DNA of 64,000 nt from Brachionus plicatilis. Its lineage: Eukaryota; Rotifera; Eurotatoria; Ploima; Brachionidae. The notes beneath the pieces were generated by a model. It made no database searches. It saw only the letters and a program-made list of their open reading frames with translations, and was not told the DNA's origin. This document shows positions 1-12,203 of this stretch, piece after piece. How positions within the stretch are numbered: the first letter of the stretch is position 1; each line of letters opens with the position of its first letter. The stretch spans positions 233,002 to 297,001 of the forward strand of contig QEOQ01000534.1 of the NCBI GenBank assembly GCA_010279815.1. Reading direction: 5' to 3'. A program made the position numbers and the translations under genes.

Positions 1-580
1 TTGGTCACTTGTTCTTTCTGTTCAACACTCTCACTGTTTTGGCTTCCCTCTTTGAAAAACGCTGTTCTTTTCTTTTTTTAAATTTTCGCCAACTCTTTAA
101 CTTTGACTTCAGTAACTCTTTTACTTTATTTTCTTATTCAATAATTGATAATTATTTATATATAAAAAAAATAAATTACTTAAATTAAAATTTTATTTGT
201 GTTAGTTTTTTTTTCATTTAATATATTTCAAAAAAATTAGCCAATAAAATATCTCTTTGTTAAAATTTTAAAAAATGACATTTTTTTTTCTGACTATCTT
301 GTATTAAATTTTTTTTGGAAATCTTAACTATAATCCAATTAAAAATTAAAAATAGGTAAATCTCATAGTTTGCTATTTACGACAAACTTTTTTAATGAGT
401 TAAAAATAAAATGAATCTTACAAGGATTTTAACAATATTTTTTAATTCAAGCCATTTAAAATCCGCTAGACACACTTTTTTTTTAAATTCTTGATAATAG
501 AAAACTAATATTCCTTGAATTAAAAGTATTAATAAAAATTTTTTAAATAATTTAATTATTTTTTCCTAAACCTTAACCTT
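1..580. other. AT-rich sequence without a recognised gene
   Basis: The first 580 bases are AT-rich with many A and T runs. I see no coding frame with family character, no RNA gene and no clear repeat ends. Confidence 0.6.
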
Positions 581-604
581 TGTGGTTCCATCATTTAATG
601 TGGA

Positions 605-822
605 ACCTTTTTGTATCCACATTAAAGTACACAAAAGGACACTTTTTTTTCTAGTGAAACTTGTTTTCATAACAAAACTACACAAAACGACACAAAAGGA
701 CACAAAACGACACAAAAGGACACTTTTTTTGTCCGGGAAAAAAAGGATTCATAACAAAAGTACACAAAAGGACATTTTTTTTGATAGGGAAAATTGTTTT
801 AATAGCAAAAGTACACAAAAAG
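605..822. repeat. Irregular tandem repeat of an ACACAAAAGGACA-type unit
   Basis: Short units of the form ACACAAAAGGACA or ACACAAAACGACA recur here, separated by T-runs and by a longer spacer containing CATAACAAAA. The open frame across it reflects the repeat and is not a convincing protein. It abuts the left end of the MULE-derived element. Confidence 0.55.
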
Positions 823-1452
823 GGACGAGGTAGAAAAAAACATAAAAAGAAGATACTAAAACATAAAAAAAGAGAAGGTCACATAAATCAAAACTTTTTT
901 TTTTAAATAGACAAATAAACATAATTAAAAATGAGAAAAAAACATATATTTATTTTTATTTTTTTTATTGATCCTTTATTGATTAAAAAGAGAAAAAAAA
1001 ACATAAGTCCAACAAATCAAAAATCTAATCCATCTCATACCATTTACCGGCCTTTCTTTTTTTAGAAACACTCTTATTTACAAATTGTTTATCCTTTAAT
1101 CCTAGGTAATTAATATCATCAAGCAAACAAAAAGCCACTATATGATAACAAATAGCTTTATCTAGGAAAAAATAGCATGTACAATTAGTACAGTCCGAGC
1201 AAAAACATTCGAACAATTGTATGAGTTTTAAATTTATCATTTATAATAAATATTTTAAATTATCAAATGCATCCTCTGTTTTTCTGTCTCAAAAAAAATT
1301 TTTTTTCAAAATTATATGTTTTTTGTCTCTAAATAACTAACATAACATAATTTTATGTTTTTATTCTCTTTTTCAAAAATAATTTTTTCAAATTTCTCTT
1401 TATGTTTTTTTTTTTTTCTTTATCTTTTTATATGTTTTTTTCTACCTCGTCC
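823..1452 (-). mobile_element. MULE-derived inverted-repeat element with a SWIM-finger fragment
   Basis: The ends are inverted copies of about 29 bp beginning GGACGAGGTAGAAAAAAAC; the right end reads as the complement, finishing CTACCTCGTCC. Between them, a minus-strand frame (1025-1240) encodes 71 residues with Cys-x-Cys followed by Cys-x-His (TCYFF...ICYHIVAFC). That is the SWIM zinc-binding pattern found at the C terminus of Mutator-like transposases, and a basic tail (SKKRKAG) follows. The DDE catalytic domain is absent, so this is a non-autonomous or decayed derivative. I could not find a clean 9-bp target duplication; the left flank is tandem repeat, which may hide it. Confidence 0.6.
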
Positions 1453-1688
1453 ATAAAATGCTATATTTAAAAAAAAACTTCCTCAAAACCAACTTAAAAA
1501 TTAACTTTTTAAATAAACAAAAAAATTGTAAAGTTAAAACTTTCAAGACAAATTTTAACTTCAAGCAATGGCAAATGCAAATGCAAAATCCAAACCATAT
1601 GCATATATTATTAGATTTAAAATTCACATGTTCGTTTTTAATTTTTATTAAAAAAAATTTAAATAAAAAATAAAATTTTTTTAATACT

Positions 1689-4600
1689 ATGGGTCTGACC
1701 AAACAATATTTGCGGTACGCAGCGACCAACATTTTTGGCGTAATCGCCACATCGCGCTCGAATATACGCCTCATTAAATTCAAAGGAACCACAGGCAAAT
1801 ACGCTGCAGTGGCAGCATGTGAATATGTTTTCATTTGGGATCTTAAAAAGTCCGAATGTGTCCTTAAATTGACCAGTGACAAGCCGTCCGAAGTAACTTG
1901 TATCGAACAGGATGAGAACAACATAAATCGACTGGCAGTCGGCTATTTGGACGGCTCGATCCGCGTTTTTGACCTAAAACAAAAACCAGCCTATGCAAAT
2001 GATTACGGCACCCAGCTCAGCCTTGACCAAGAATGCATCAACTCCTATTTGACATTTAATGGACACAAAACAGCCATTACCACCTTAAATTTTGACTCGA
2101 ACGGTGTTCGCTTGGTCTCAGGCTCAAAGGACACCGACATCGTCCTATGGGACTTGGTAGGCGAGTGCGGTCTCTTTCGCCTCAAAGGCCACAAGTCGCC
2201 CGTGACCAGGGCTATTTTCATGACCAAAAGAAATCTGCTCATAACATCAGCCAAAGATATGCTTGTTAAATTTTGGGATCTTGACACCAGACATTGTTTT
2301 AAGACAATTGTGTCCCATAGATCTGAGGTAAATGACCTTATGCTGCTGAATGAGGATAGCCGCTTGATAACCGGTTGCCATGACAACGAGCTTAGGGTCT
2401 TCGAGCTCAGCTACACCGATGTGGAAAAAGAGCCTGGTCAAAATGAAGAACCAAACTTGAAAAAGCTAAAAATAAATGATGATGAAAGCGATGAAATGGA
2501 AGAAGGCTCGGTAAGCTCGGTGCTGGACTGCAAATTAATCGGGTCTTTGATCCGTGAAAGCAAGGACCCGCTGACTCAGCTGAGGGTTGATCCAGCTATG
2601 AATGTGTTTTCGTCCCATTCAGCTAATGAAAAACACTTGGAACTTTACAAAATACATTCAGATGAAGAGATCAAAAAGCGTCTTGCCAAAAAGCTTAAAA
2701 AACAAAAGCGTAAAGTGGTCAACTCGGAGCTTGCCGAGTCCACTGCTGACTCTGAGATGGCGAGCATCGAAAAAACAGTCAGTGATGAATTCACAAAAGT
2801 CTGCATGCTCAAGACCAAGCATAACATCAAGTATGTGGACTTGTTCTGTGAGATGCCCAGTGAGAAAAAGCGCTTGGTCAAGTCCAAAGACGCAGATGAC
2901 CAAAATGAAGAGTATTTGTTCGATTGTAAAATAGGCTGCTTGCTGCAAAATAATATGATCGAGGTTTATTCTTGTAAGGTGACTAAAAAAGTGAACAGTT
3001 TGCATACGGCAAGTTTGATGTATGCACTTGAGATGCCTGGACACCGGACTGATGTTCGCACCTTGGCCTTTAGTTCTGATTCGACCGCGTTTATCACGGC
3101 TAGTGGTGACTCGATGAAAGTGTGGAATCGAATGAGCTTGAGCTGTATCAGAACATTCAAATGTGACTATGCTCTTTCTAGTTTGTTTTTGTACGATGAC
3201 AACCATGTGCTTATTGGTACCAAAGTAATAGAAAAAAAATTTTCTTCTTAAATTTATTAAAAAAACATAAAAAAAATATTTTTGAATTTTTTCTATTTAA
3301 TTTTTTAATTTTAGAGTGGTAAAATTCAATTGTTTAACATTAATTTGGCATGTATGCTAGAAAACGTAATTGCTCATGATGATGATACAGCAGTTTGGTC
3401 ATTGGCACTAGTGCCTGATAAAGTAGACACTCAAAATTTTTTTAATTCTTAAAATATTTGCTTTTTTTCTTCATAGACCGGTTTTGTGAGTGCTGGAGCT
3501 GACAAAACTGTAAGATTTTGGAATTTTGAATTAGTGGATGATGAAGAATCAAAGACAAAGTAAGTGAAGACTTTTAGTTTATCAATTTATGTCCTGAATA
3601 GGTTCTTTAGATCAAAAAATACCTAAAGTTAAAAATAAGTGAATAGATCAAAATCAAGCTGAAAAAGGTGCAAAAAGTATAAGCTTAGAAATCTCTTCAA
3701 CATCTTTAATGATTTTTTTTAGCAAGCCAAATGCTGATAGTCATAAATATTATTTTAAAATAACTAAATTTTTGTTTTCTTAATCATTTTATTTGGAAAT
3801 CAAAAATTAAAGTTTTCAAAAAATAAACTTAATTCATTTACAGTGGTGATTTAATAATAGTATTTTACGAAAAATTACGTAAATTTTCAGGATTTTGAGA
3901 TAATTTTGGTAAAATTAATATTAATTTTGGTAAAATTTTGTAAAATTAAAAACGGCCAATTCAAAATTTTTTGAAAAAATGTCTTTTTTTTCCAAAAATC
4001 GAAAATTTAAGACAGTTTTTTTTTCATAAATTGGTCAAAAAAATAGTAATTTTTAAATTGTTATAAAAGAAGCTTTCTTAAATTTTCGATTTTTATAAAA
4101 AAAAGACATTTTTTCAAAAAATTAAAAATTAAAAATAAAAATTTACACGGATAGCTTCTATTTTTTCTTTACGTTTGTGAGGTTTTTTCGAAACCACGAT
4201 TCTAGCCAACTTTTACAACTACTGATTTCAAAATTAGGTTTTAGTTTAAAAATTTTCCAAACTTTAAATTTACACCCATTAGGTAATGCTTTTTTTGCAA
4301 TTTTGATATTTTGATACTAATTATTTACATTTATTGCTACCAATTGGATAAATATGAAAAAATTGGATTTTAATTGAATATGATATGAAAATTAATTATT
4401 TTTATATGACAATTTGTGTTATTTAGAAAAAATGTATGTTGAAAAATTTATTAACTTTATTAGATAAGATTTTCAAGTATGTTAAAACAACTAATAAATC
4501 ACTTTCTTTTATTTGTTTTAGTTAATATCACTAAAATTAATAAAATGACACTAATTTTATTAAATTGTAAATTAATTTTAAATAAGTAAAATAACAGCAG

Positions 4601-6564
4601 AAAAATATTATTAAAAAAAATTGAATAGTACAACCATTAGGAAAATAATAATTTTGTTAGGTGAAAGAAAAAAAAAACAATAAATTAGCTGTCTGCCCTT
4701 TATTTTTGTAAATTTTGAGATCATTTAAAAAAAAAACCTTAAAATATCTATTTAATCGATAAAGTCGAATTCTATCTATAATTTAATAAAAAATTTTGAA
4801 TAAATGAAAGAAAAAAAATTCTCAAAAAAATTATTTCCTAAAATTTTAACTCTTCAACGGATGTAATTTCCCGTAAATTTACAGTTATTTTTATTACTGA
4901 ATTTTGACAATAACAAAAATCATAAAAAAATTAATATTTCGATAATTAAAAAAACAACAATTAAAAAATTTGATTAATCGTCTTAATTTTTTTTAAAGGA
5001 AACGTCTTTCCTTCATTCATCAAAAAACCCTGAAGCTCGACGATGATGTTTTATGCATAAAAATAAGGTATAATATTTAAATTTTAAAGAAAAAATTTGA
5101 TCTTAATCTTTAGTTTTCTTTAAGTCTTAATGGAAAATTAATTGCGGTAGCTCTGCTAGACACAACTGTAAAAGTTTTCTTCATGGATTCCTTGAAAGTA
5201 AACAAATCAAACTTAATTTAAAAAATTCTAACTTGATCATTTTTTAGTTATTTTTGAATTTATATGGTCACAAACAACCGGTTCTAAGCATGGACATCTC
5301 TTTTGACAACCGATTGATTGTAACTGGTTCGGCGGATCGTCACCTTAAAATATGGGGTCTTGACTTTGGTGATTGTCATCGATCACTTTTTGCTCATGAG
5401 GACAGTATAATGAGTGTTCAGTTTGTTGGTAAGACTCATTATGTGTTCACTGTTGGAAAAGATGGAAAGCTTAAAGAATGGGATGCTGACAAATTCGAAA
5501 GGATCATAACTCTTAATGTACTATCAGAAACTTTTTTTTGAAATTTATTAAAATTTATAATTTTAAGGGTCATTTAGCTGAAGTTTGGGCTTTGAGTGTA
5601 AGTGATGATGGTAAATATGTTTTGACCGCTTCGCATGATAAATCAGTCAGACTTTGGCAAAAAACAAATGAGCTTCTTGTTTTGGAAGACGAAAGAGAAA
5701 ATGTAATTTATTTATAAAAAAATAACTTGATCATTTAAAAATTTTATTTAGGAAAAAGAACAACAGTATGAGAATGAAATTCCCAAAGAGGAACAAGTAA
5801 TTGCTGGCGAGACCAATAAAGAAACAGGTTTGGCTACGATCAAAACCATTGAGACTTTAAAATCAGCTGAAAAGATTATTGAATCGATTAACATCTTTTT
5901 GGAAGAGGAAAATAAGTTAAAAATATATCAAGATGCTATAGATAAATGTTCATCACAAGAAGAAAAAGATAAAGTATTTTATTTAGAAAAATTTTATTTT
6001 TAAAATTATTTTTTTCTTCAAGATAAAAATTGATCCCAAACATCCATTGCTGGTCGCCTTGAACGATGTTGGTGCCGAGGACTATGTTCTTCAGACTTTA
6101 AAAAAGACCAAATCGAGTGAAATAGAAACCACACTTCTTGTTTTGGAATTCGAATATGTAAAAATATTATTACAATTGTTGTGCAAATTTATTAAAGAGT
6201 CCAAACAAATTGAGTTGTGTATTCGATGTGCTTTATTTTTATTAAAGTAAAAATTTAAAAAAAAATAACAAAAAATTTATTTGTTTTGTTAATGTTTAGA
6301 ATTAATTATGGTCAAATAACAACCACTCAAAGTTTGTTGCCTTTGATAGAGCAGCTTAGAGCGATTTGCTACAAACAAGGAAGCGAAATTCGTGACACTG
6401 TTGGATTTAATTTATCAGCTGTTAAATTTTTAAAACAAAAAGTTGAAGAAAACGATCAAATTCGTTTATTTTCTGATGTTAGTTCAAAGTATAAAGAAAA
6501 AACAAAAAAGAAACAGAAAAAAGTTGCTTTAGTTAATTTAAAATCAGCTGCTTCTGTCAGCTAA
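1689..6564 (+). CDS. WDR3: WD repeat protein 3 (UTP12/DIP2 family, SSU processome)
   Basis: Ten exons join in frame: 1689-3224, 3315-3422, 3477-3559, 4999-5067, 5125-5197, 5248-5517, 5568-5702, 5752-5973, 6023-6246 and 6300-6564. They give about 994 residues, against roughly 940 in vertebrate WDR3. The protein starts [10 protein letters not shown], the family's conserved N terminus. WD repeats run through the N-terminal 700 residues (for example [12 protein letters not shown] and [15 protein letters not shown]). A UTP12 C-terminal helical domain follows ([31 protein letters not shown]), then a Lys-rich tail. The family acts in the nucleolus in the U3-containing small-subunit processome, in 18S rRNA maturation. 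All introns are GT-AG and 49-90 nt long except intron 3 (1439 nt), which holds a hairpin repeat. The exon 5 acceptor was chosen because the upstream AG would put a stop in frame. Confidence 0.95.
3965..4123. repeat. Imperfect 48-bp inverted repeat in WDR3 intron 3
   Basis: Two arms (about 3965-4012 and 4076-4123) are near-complements: each carries a GAAAAAATGTC block and an ATCGAAAATTTAAGA block. About 60 nt separate them. The large size of this intron compared with its ~50-nt neighbours suggests a small inverted-repeat transposon landed here. Confidence 0.6.
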
Positions 6565-6580
6565 TTTCTTGTATTTTCTA

Positions 6581-6586
6581 AATAAA
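6581..6586 (+). terminator. WDR3 poly(A) signal
   Basis: AATAAA lies 17 nt after the WDR3 stop codon. The MITE starts about 90 nt later, so the 3' UTR is probably very short. Confidence 0.6.
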
Positions 6587-6678
6587 AACTAGATAACCCC
6601 CTTTATGGTAAAATTTTTTTTCTTTTAAAAATTTATTTCATTAGATGTGTTAGATTGAAATGTAATATTTCAAAATTA

Positions 6679-7495
6679 GGGTCTATTGCGTTATGTGATC
6701 ACTGGTTCACATAAAAGGTGAACCAACTTACCCAACCTAAATAGGTGATCAGTTGTGTTCACTTTTTAGGTGAACCAAAAATATGTGTACAAAAAAAATT
6801 ATTTCGAAAATCAAAATTTATTTTTTAATTTTTTTGAACTATAGGTGAGCCAAAAAAATAATAGGTGAGCCAAAAAAAAAATAAGTGAACCAAAAAAAAA
6901 ATAGATGAGAAAATTATTAGTCATGTAAAAAAAAATAAGTGAGCCAAAAAAATTTTTTTTTATTGATTCTTATGCTTGACAGTAATGTGTCTCTTGAGAC
7001 CATTTTTTTCAAAATAATTTCCACTAAAATCACATTTTATAGGATCTTTTTTGTTATTTAAAGTTATTTTTACAATTTCTTCTGTAGATGAAGAAAATTT
7101 ATTCTCATAAGTTTTTTTTTCAATAGTTAAAACCTGACGCTTAACATCAGATATTTTGACATTTTTCAAAATTTCATCTAATTTCTCAATTTATATCTTC
7201 TCTAGAAGTGTAATAACGAGTATTTGATTTACTAGTACACATTTTGCTAAATTTTGAAAAATCAAATTTTTATTTACTTTGTCATAATTTTTTTGGTAAG
7301 TATCATTTTAGGTGATCACTTTTTATTTTAGGTGATCACTTTTTATTTTAGGTGATCATTTTGAAAAAAATTTTAATTAATTAGTACACATATTTTTGGT
7401 TCACCTAAAAAGTGAACACAACTGATCACCTATTTAGGTTGGGTAAGTTGGTTCACCTTTTATGTGAACCAGTGATCACATAACGCAATAGACCC
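6679..7495. mobile_element. hAT-like MITE, 817 bp, with long terminal inverted repeats
   Basis: About 115 bp at each end are near-perfect inverted copies starting GGGTCTATTGCGTTATGTG. The element is flanked by an exact 8-bp direct repeat CAAAATTA (6671-6678 and 7496-7503), a target duplication. Eight bp fits hAT, and also P or Merlin. GGTGATCAC and GGTTCACCT-type motifs recur inside the ends as subterminal repeats. A minus-strand frame (6960-7169) encodes 69 residues ending in a finger-like stretch (KRHITVKH) that lacks the second Cys of a C2H2 finger; it may be a transposase N-terminal scrap. Confidence 0.85.
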
Positions 7496-7503
7496 CAAAA
7501 TTA

Positions 7504-7986
7504 TTAAGTTGATTATGAAAACTTTAATACCAAAAAAATATTTTTTTAATTATTTTTTTGAAAATAATGAAAAATTTAAAAATGAAATTTGAGGATATGA
7601 AATTCACTTACGTTTAAAAATTTTTAAGAACAAACCGGCTTTTTTAGTTCTTAAGATCTAAAAAAAAATTTAGAATCATTTTTTAATTGATACAGTATGA
7701 TGGAAAACACTTTAAATCAGAAATCGAGAAGCAAGTCCATTTTCTCTAAAATTCCAAGATGAAAATGAACAATTTTTTGCATTTTTTTTTAAATTAAAAT
7801 TTTTCTTTTTTTTCTCTATTTTCTTTTTTTTTTTAGAAAGAAATGTTTAATGTTTGTTTTGTTCAATGTTTATTTGAATTTTGTAACCTTGTCAGAATTT
7901 TAATTTATTTTAATCCGATTAAAATTCATAATATTAAAAATTAAACGGGGTCTCGGCGGAACACTTGCACAGAGTTTCAGGCTTGT
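7504..7986. other. AT-rich spacer
   Basis: No gene or structured repeat was recognised between the two MITEs. Confidence 0.5.
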
Positions 7987-7995
7987 TGTCAGTTA

Positions 7996-8845
7996 GGTTT
8001 TGTGAAATTCAGTACAAAATAATAAAAAGAAAAGAAAAAAATGTAAAAAAATTGAATGACTTTTTTTCTAAATGTTAAACTTAATTCTGTAAATGCAACT
8101 TAGTGCAACATTCAAAGTTGCATCAGCTATCAAGGTCTGCTAAATTTGCAGAGTTTAGCAGAAATTAAATTTCAAAATAATCGAGCGTAGGGCATTTTGC
8201 AAAGATTTTGCAAATCTTTAGTGGCAACTTAAAGTTCATGATCATGATCAAATGATCAAAACTTAATTGATTAAAATCTTAATAAAAATGATTAAAATAG
8301 CTTTTTTTAATTTGTTTTAATATTAAACATAAGATGTTTATTATTTTAGTTGAAAAAAAAACAAATCTTTTTTTTTCTAAAACTTTTAGGACAAATTTTA
8401 AATCGACATTAAGTTATCAAAATTATGGCTTTAAATGATATTTTAATATTAATAAAAATATATTACGGCAAAACAAAGATAAATTTTGTATTAAAAAATT
8501 TGGAAATATTGATTAAGATTTTATTTTTACCTCAGATTAAAATTCATATATTTTTGTATCTAATTAAAGATTAAACAAATAATGTTTAATAATGTTTAGT
8601 CATTTATTATTAAAAAATTGAATAAAAAATATCTTTTTTTTCAATCAAAAACCAAAAATTTTGATTTGAAATTTACATTTGATCATGAACTTCAATTTGA
8701 CATCATTAGTAGACTTTTACAGTTGATACAACTTTGAAAGTTGCACCATTCTGCATTCAATTAATTAATTTTAAACTTTTTGAAAAAAAGTTATTTAAAT
8801 TTTTTAAACTTTGTTCTGTTCTTTTGTTCTGAACTTCACAAAACC
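7996..8845. mobile_element. Mutator-like MITE, 850 bp, 9-bp target duplication
   Basis: The ends begin GGTTTTGTGAA and its complement (TTCACAAAACC), within longer imperfect inverted arms that share blocks such as CAAAGTTGCATCA and the GTCTGC/TTTGCAGA region. The flanks carry the exact 9-bp repeat TGTCAGTTA (7987-7995 and 8846-8854). Nine bp and G-rich ends fit Mutator-like elements. No transposase is present. A related copy begins at 38513. Confidence 0.8.
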
Positions 8846-8936
8846 TGTCAGTTAGAGAAATGTTATTTAAAATGAAAATTAATTTTTAAACTATTTATTC
8901 AAAAATTCAAAAAGTTAAGAAAGTTACGGAACAGCG

Positions 8937-9424
8937 GGAGTATAGACTACTTTTTTATATAGACATAGAATTAAAAAAATATAGACAAATTAATATAGAC
9001 TCATAAATAATGCAGAATAAAAGGACAAAATACAGAGACTAAAAAAATGTAGAACACATTCTATATAGATTATTGTTATATTTATATTCATTTTAAAATG
9101 TTAATAAGAATAAGGTGGTCAAGGTAAAGAAAAGGCAATGTTAATGTTATACAGGAAGAATTAAGAGTTTTCCTGGCTAATATTAAAGAAAATTTAATAA
9201 AATACTGAGTCAGAGGGAATGGAGCCTTTGTTATTTCTATTATTTTTTAATATAAAATCAAAATTTTTATCTTTTTATTCATATTTTTATATTATTTTAT
9301 GAATTAAAAACTTTTTTAAATTGAAATAAAAATCAAAAAATTTTACCATGTTTCTATATAGAAAAGTGTCTACATATTATAGTCTACGTCTATATTTTAT
9401 GTATCTTTATTATGATATAGTGCC
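8937..9424. mobile_element. Short Mutator-like MITE, 488 bp
   Basis: The direct repeat GGAACAGCG (8928-8936 and 9425-9433; the preceding C also matches) flanks a segment that starts GGAGTATAGACTAC and ends GATATAGTGCC. The end repeats are weak (GGAGTATAGAC against GGCACTATATC), with several ATATAGAC motifs inside. The 9-10 bp duplication is the main evidence. It carries no coding sequence. Confidence 0.6.
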
Positions 9425-10612
9425 GGAACAGCGTCAAAAAATTAAATTTACGACTAAGTAAAAAAAGTACAGAAAAGATTTTTACATTTTATTATTCTCA
9501 TTGTCTTTACCTCATTGCAGATTTTAGTGTTTTACATTTGAGCTAACTAACAACATTTGAGTATAACTTTCCCTGATTGTTCGAATACTTAAATTACAAA
9601 TTTATGAAAAATTTTCTAATAATATTTTTTTAAATAATTTAAAAAATAATTTTTTTTTTTAAAAGCCCTTGAAAAGTGTTGCAAAGACGATGATTAAAAT
9701 TTTACCGTTTTTAAAATATAAATATGCTCCTTAAGCGATTTAAAAAAAAAAAGATAAAAACAAAAATAAGAATAAAAAAAAAATTTAAGAAAAAAATCTT
9801 AAAGTAGCTAGAAAATACTCTAAATTTAGAATATTTTCCAAAAAATAAAGCCCAAATTTATATCTCACTCTAAAAAAAATTTTCCTATTATAAATTGACC
9901 TATTATGAAGAATAAATAGAGTTAAAAATAAACCAATAATGCGAATAAAAAAATCTTTATATTTTCTCTATACTTTCTTTAAAATGTTTAATCTGTTTTA
10001 CCAGTCAAAACATTTTAGAGATTTTTTTTATTTTCTTTACAGATTCTTTATAAATTCTTTAGTGAAAAAATTATAAAAAAGAAAATGTTGCAGAAGAGAA
10101 ATTTTAAAAAATGTCTTGTTCAATATTTTTTTATTTTTTTATCAAAATATTCTCTCAGTTATTTTTTTTTTATGATTTAATATAACTTTTATTTATTTTT
10201 TATTATTCTATTTGTTTGTTTTATATGTGCCGAAAAATAGAATAATTAATATATCTCCTTTTTTAAAAAATATTAATAAAGAAAAACAATAATATACTAA
10301 CATTATTGAGTGCATATTTGCATTGAGGTTCTGAGAAAAATTTGTATGTTTAATTACATTAAGTTCGTTTTAAAGTTATTTAATTAGTTAATTTTCTTAA
10401 TTGTTAAAAAATAATTAGAAATAATAATAAGATAAAATTTATTTATTCTAAATATTTTTGCATTATTTAAAATTTTATGTTTATTTTCATTAGGAAAAAC
10501 GCTTTCTAAACCAATTAGTAAATTCTTATAGAATTTCCTTTAAAAAAAATAAAGTCCGTTTTTACATAATATCAATTAGAATAAAAAAATTCTTTTAAAT
10601 AGAATATTTTAC

Positions 10613-10855
10613 TTTTACCTTCATACAGCTTCATTCATGAGTAAAAAAATCTCATTGTTTACTAAGAGTGGGTCAGAAATGCCCCAATGTAATTTTGTGA
10701 CCAATGAAATAAACTAAACTTTCAATAATAATAAAAAAAATAAATTTTAATAAAAGCAAAAAAACTTATGTGGTTTTTTTTTTTTGACCCATCTTAGCAT
10801 TTTTAAATTGGTCAGATCAAAAATGACCCAATCATGGCTGAATGAAGGTAAAAGA
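10613..10855. repeat. Small inverted-repeat element
   Basis: The ends CTTTTACCTTCATACAGC and GCTGAATGAAGGTAAAAG are inverted copies. GGGTCAGAAATGCCCC and AATGACCCAATC blocks lie just inside. No convincing target duplication is visible. Confidence 0.45.
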
Positions 10856-10960
10856 TCTTTATCTCTTAAAATATATCGGCTTAGTTCTATTAAAGATTTA
10901 AAGTTTGAGTCACTTGAGTTCTGACACGATTAAAAAGTTATGTAATTAGCCAAAGTGCTC

Positions 10961-10990
10961 TCGAGTATGATAATCATTATCATACACGAG
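10961..10990. repeat. Short palindrome
   Basis: GTATGATAAT and ATTATCATAC pair around a single central base, and four further bases pair beyond a mismatch. Function unknown. Confidence 0.5.
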
Positions 10991-11296
10991 ATTATCATGC
11001 TCAAAATGTCTTCAAGATGTTGGCAATATTCAAGCAAATACCTTAGAGAAAAAAAGGTAAAAGGGCCATTAGAGTTAGGTTCAAAAATTGAAAAAAGTCT
11101 AAATTTGAGTTATTTTCTGTTTCGAAATTAACTCTAAAATTTTTTAGTTTTTTTTAGAGTAAAAATTAAATTAAGGCTTTATTTTTGGAAAATATTCTAA
11201 TTCAATTTTTAATTGCTAATGCATTAATAATAGTTATTACAGTAAATAAAATAAAATTGATTATAATATTGTTAATATTACTTAGTTCATTTAAAC

Positions 11297-11461
11297 TTGT
11301 TCACCTAAACTAAAAATAGTTCACCTAATTTTAAAAATAATTCACCTAATTTTAAAATAGTATCCTAGGTTTGGTGAACAAAAAACTAATTGTTCACTAA
11401 AACCGAAAACAAGATTTGTTCTTATAATAGGTGAACCACAGTTCACCTAACCGACTAGACC
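11297..11461. mobile_element. Partial relative of the GGTTCACCT MITE family
   Basis: Repeated GTTCACCTAA and GGTGAACCA motifs, ending CGACTAGACCC, resemble the subterminal motifs and the AATAGACCC end of the 6679-7495 element. Only one end is recognisable, so this is a truncated or diverged relative. Confidence 0.45.
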
Positions 11462-12203
11462 CCATTTTTTTAAATGAATTGAAAATAAAAATACTTAAAA
11501 TATTCAATTGAAAATTTAATTTTTGAAAATCACTCAGACAATTCAAATTAAAAAAAATGATTTTTTTTAACTATTAAAGTTTGTTTTTAACTTAAAAACA
11601 CACTTTTCGTGTGCGCTATTCAAGCTAAGTGCTTATCAGAATTTGAGTATGTGGTTACATAAAATTTCTTATTTAAGTCATTATTATTTAAATTTTTACT
11701 AAATTTTACAATTAAAAATTATGAATTTAGCTAACAAATCAACGAATTAGTCATAAAATATTGATAAAAGGCTTATAAATCTTTAAAAAAATGACTCAGA
11801 CCCTGGTATATGGTAGGATCAAGATCATTCTTTTCCTAGACGCTTATATTTAGCTAATTTTTTCATTTTCGCTAAATTAAAAATAAAGTTTTGAATAGAT
11901 TTATCGATATTATGAATTAATTATCAATTAGATTTTCATAAAACGAGTCAAATGACTTCTAGTATTAAGAAATTTTGGTGCTTCTAATGTTAAAATTCCT
12001 TGTTAGACCACATCTAGAGTACCCGATTATCTCGATTATATCAAATTATGCTGAAGAACTGTTAAAAAAGTAAAGATAGGGAATCTCGTGAACGACATTT
12101 ACAGAACGCTTTAAACAGAAAATATTGTTATGTGTGTTGGTGGCTAAATGAAGTGGTTAGTTCGTAGCTAACTTTACACTTCTTAGTTATTATTCCTCAG
12201 TTA

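Larger units (their letters stand above)
9829..11205. repeat. Distant inverted-repeat arms, possible decayed TIR element
   Basis: The left arm near 9829-9885 (GAATATTTTCCAAAAAATAAAG, then CACTCTAAAAAA) is the approximate complement of 11148-11205 (TTTTAGAGTAAAAA, then CTTTATTTTTGGAAAATATTC). The 1.3 kb between holds no transposase. The boundaries and target duplication are unclear. Confidence 0.35.
9434..12134. other. AT-rich intergenic stretch with repeat debris
   Basis: No host gene is visible in these 2.7 kb. They hold the inverted-repeat pieces listed separately and simple A/T-rich sequence. Confidence 0.5.

Noticed and set aside
2658..3206. Long antisense frames across WDR3 exon 1
   Set aside because: They are shadows of the strongly supported plus-strand gene and have no family motifs of their own.
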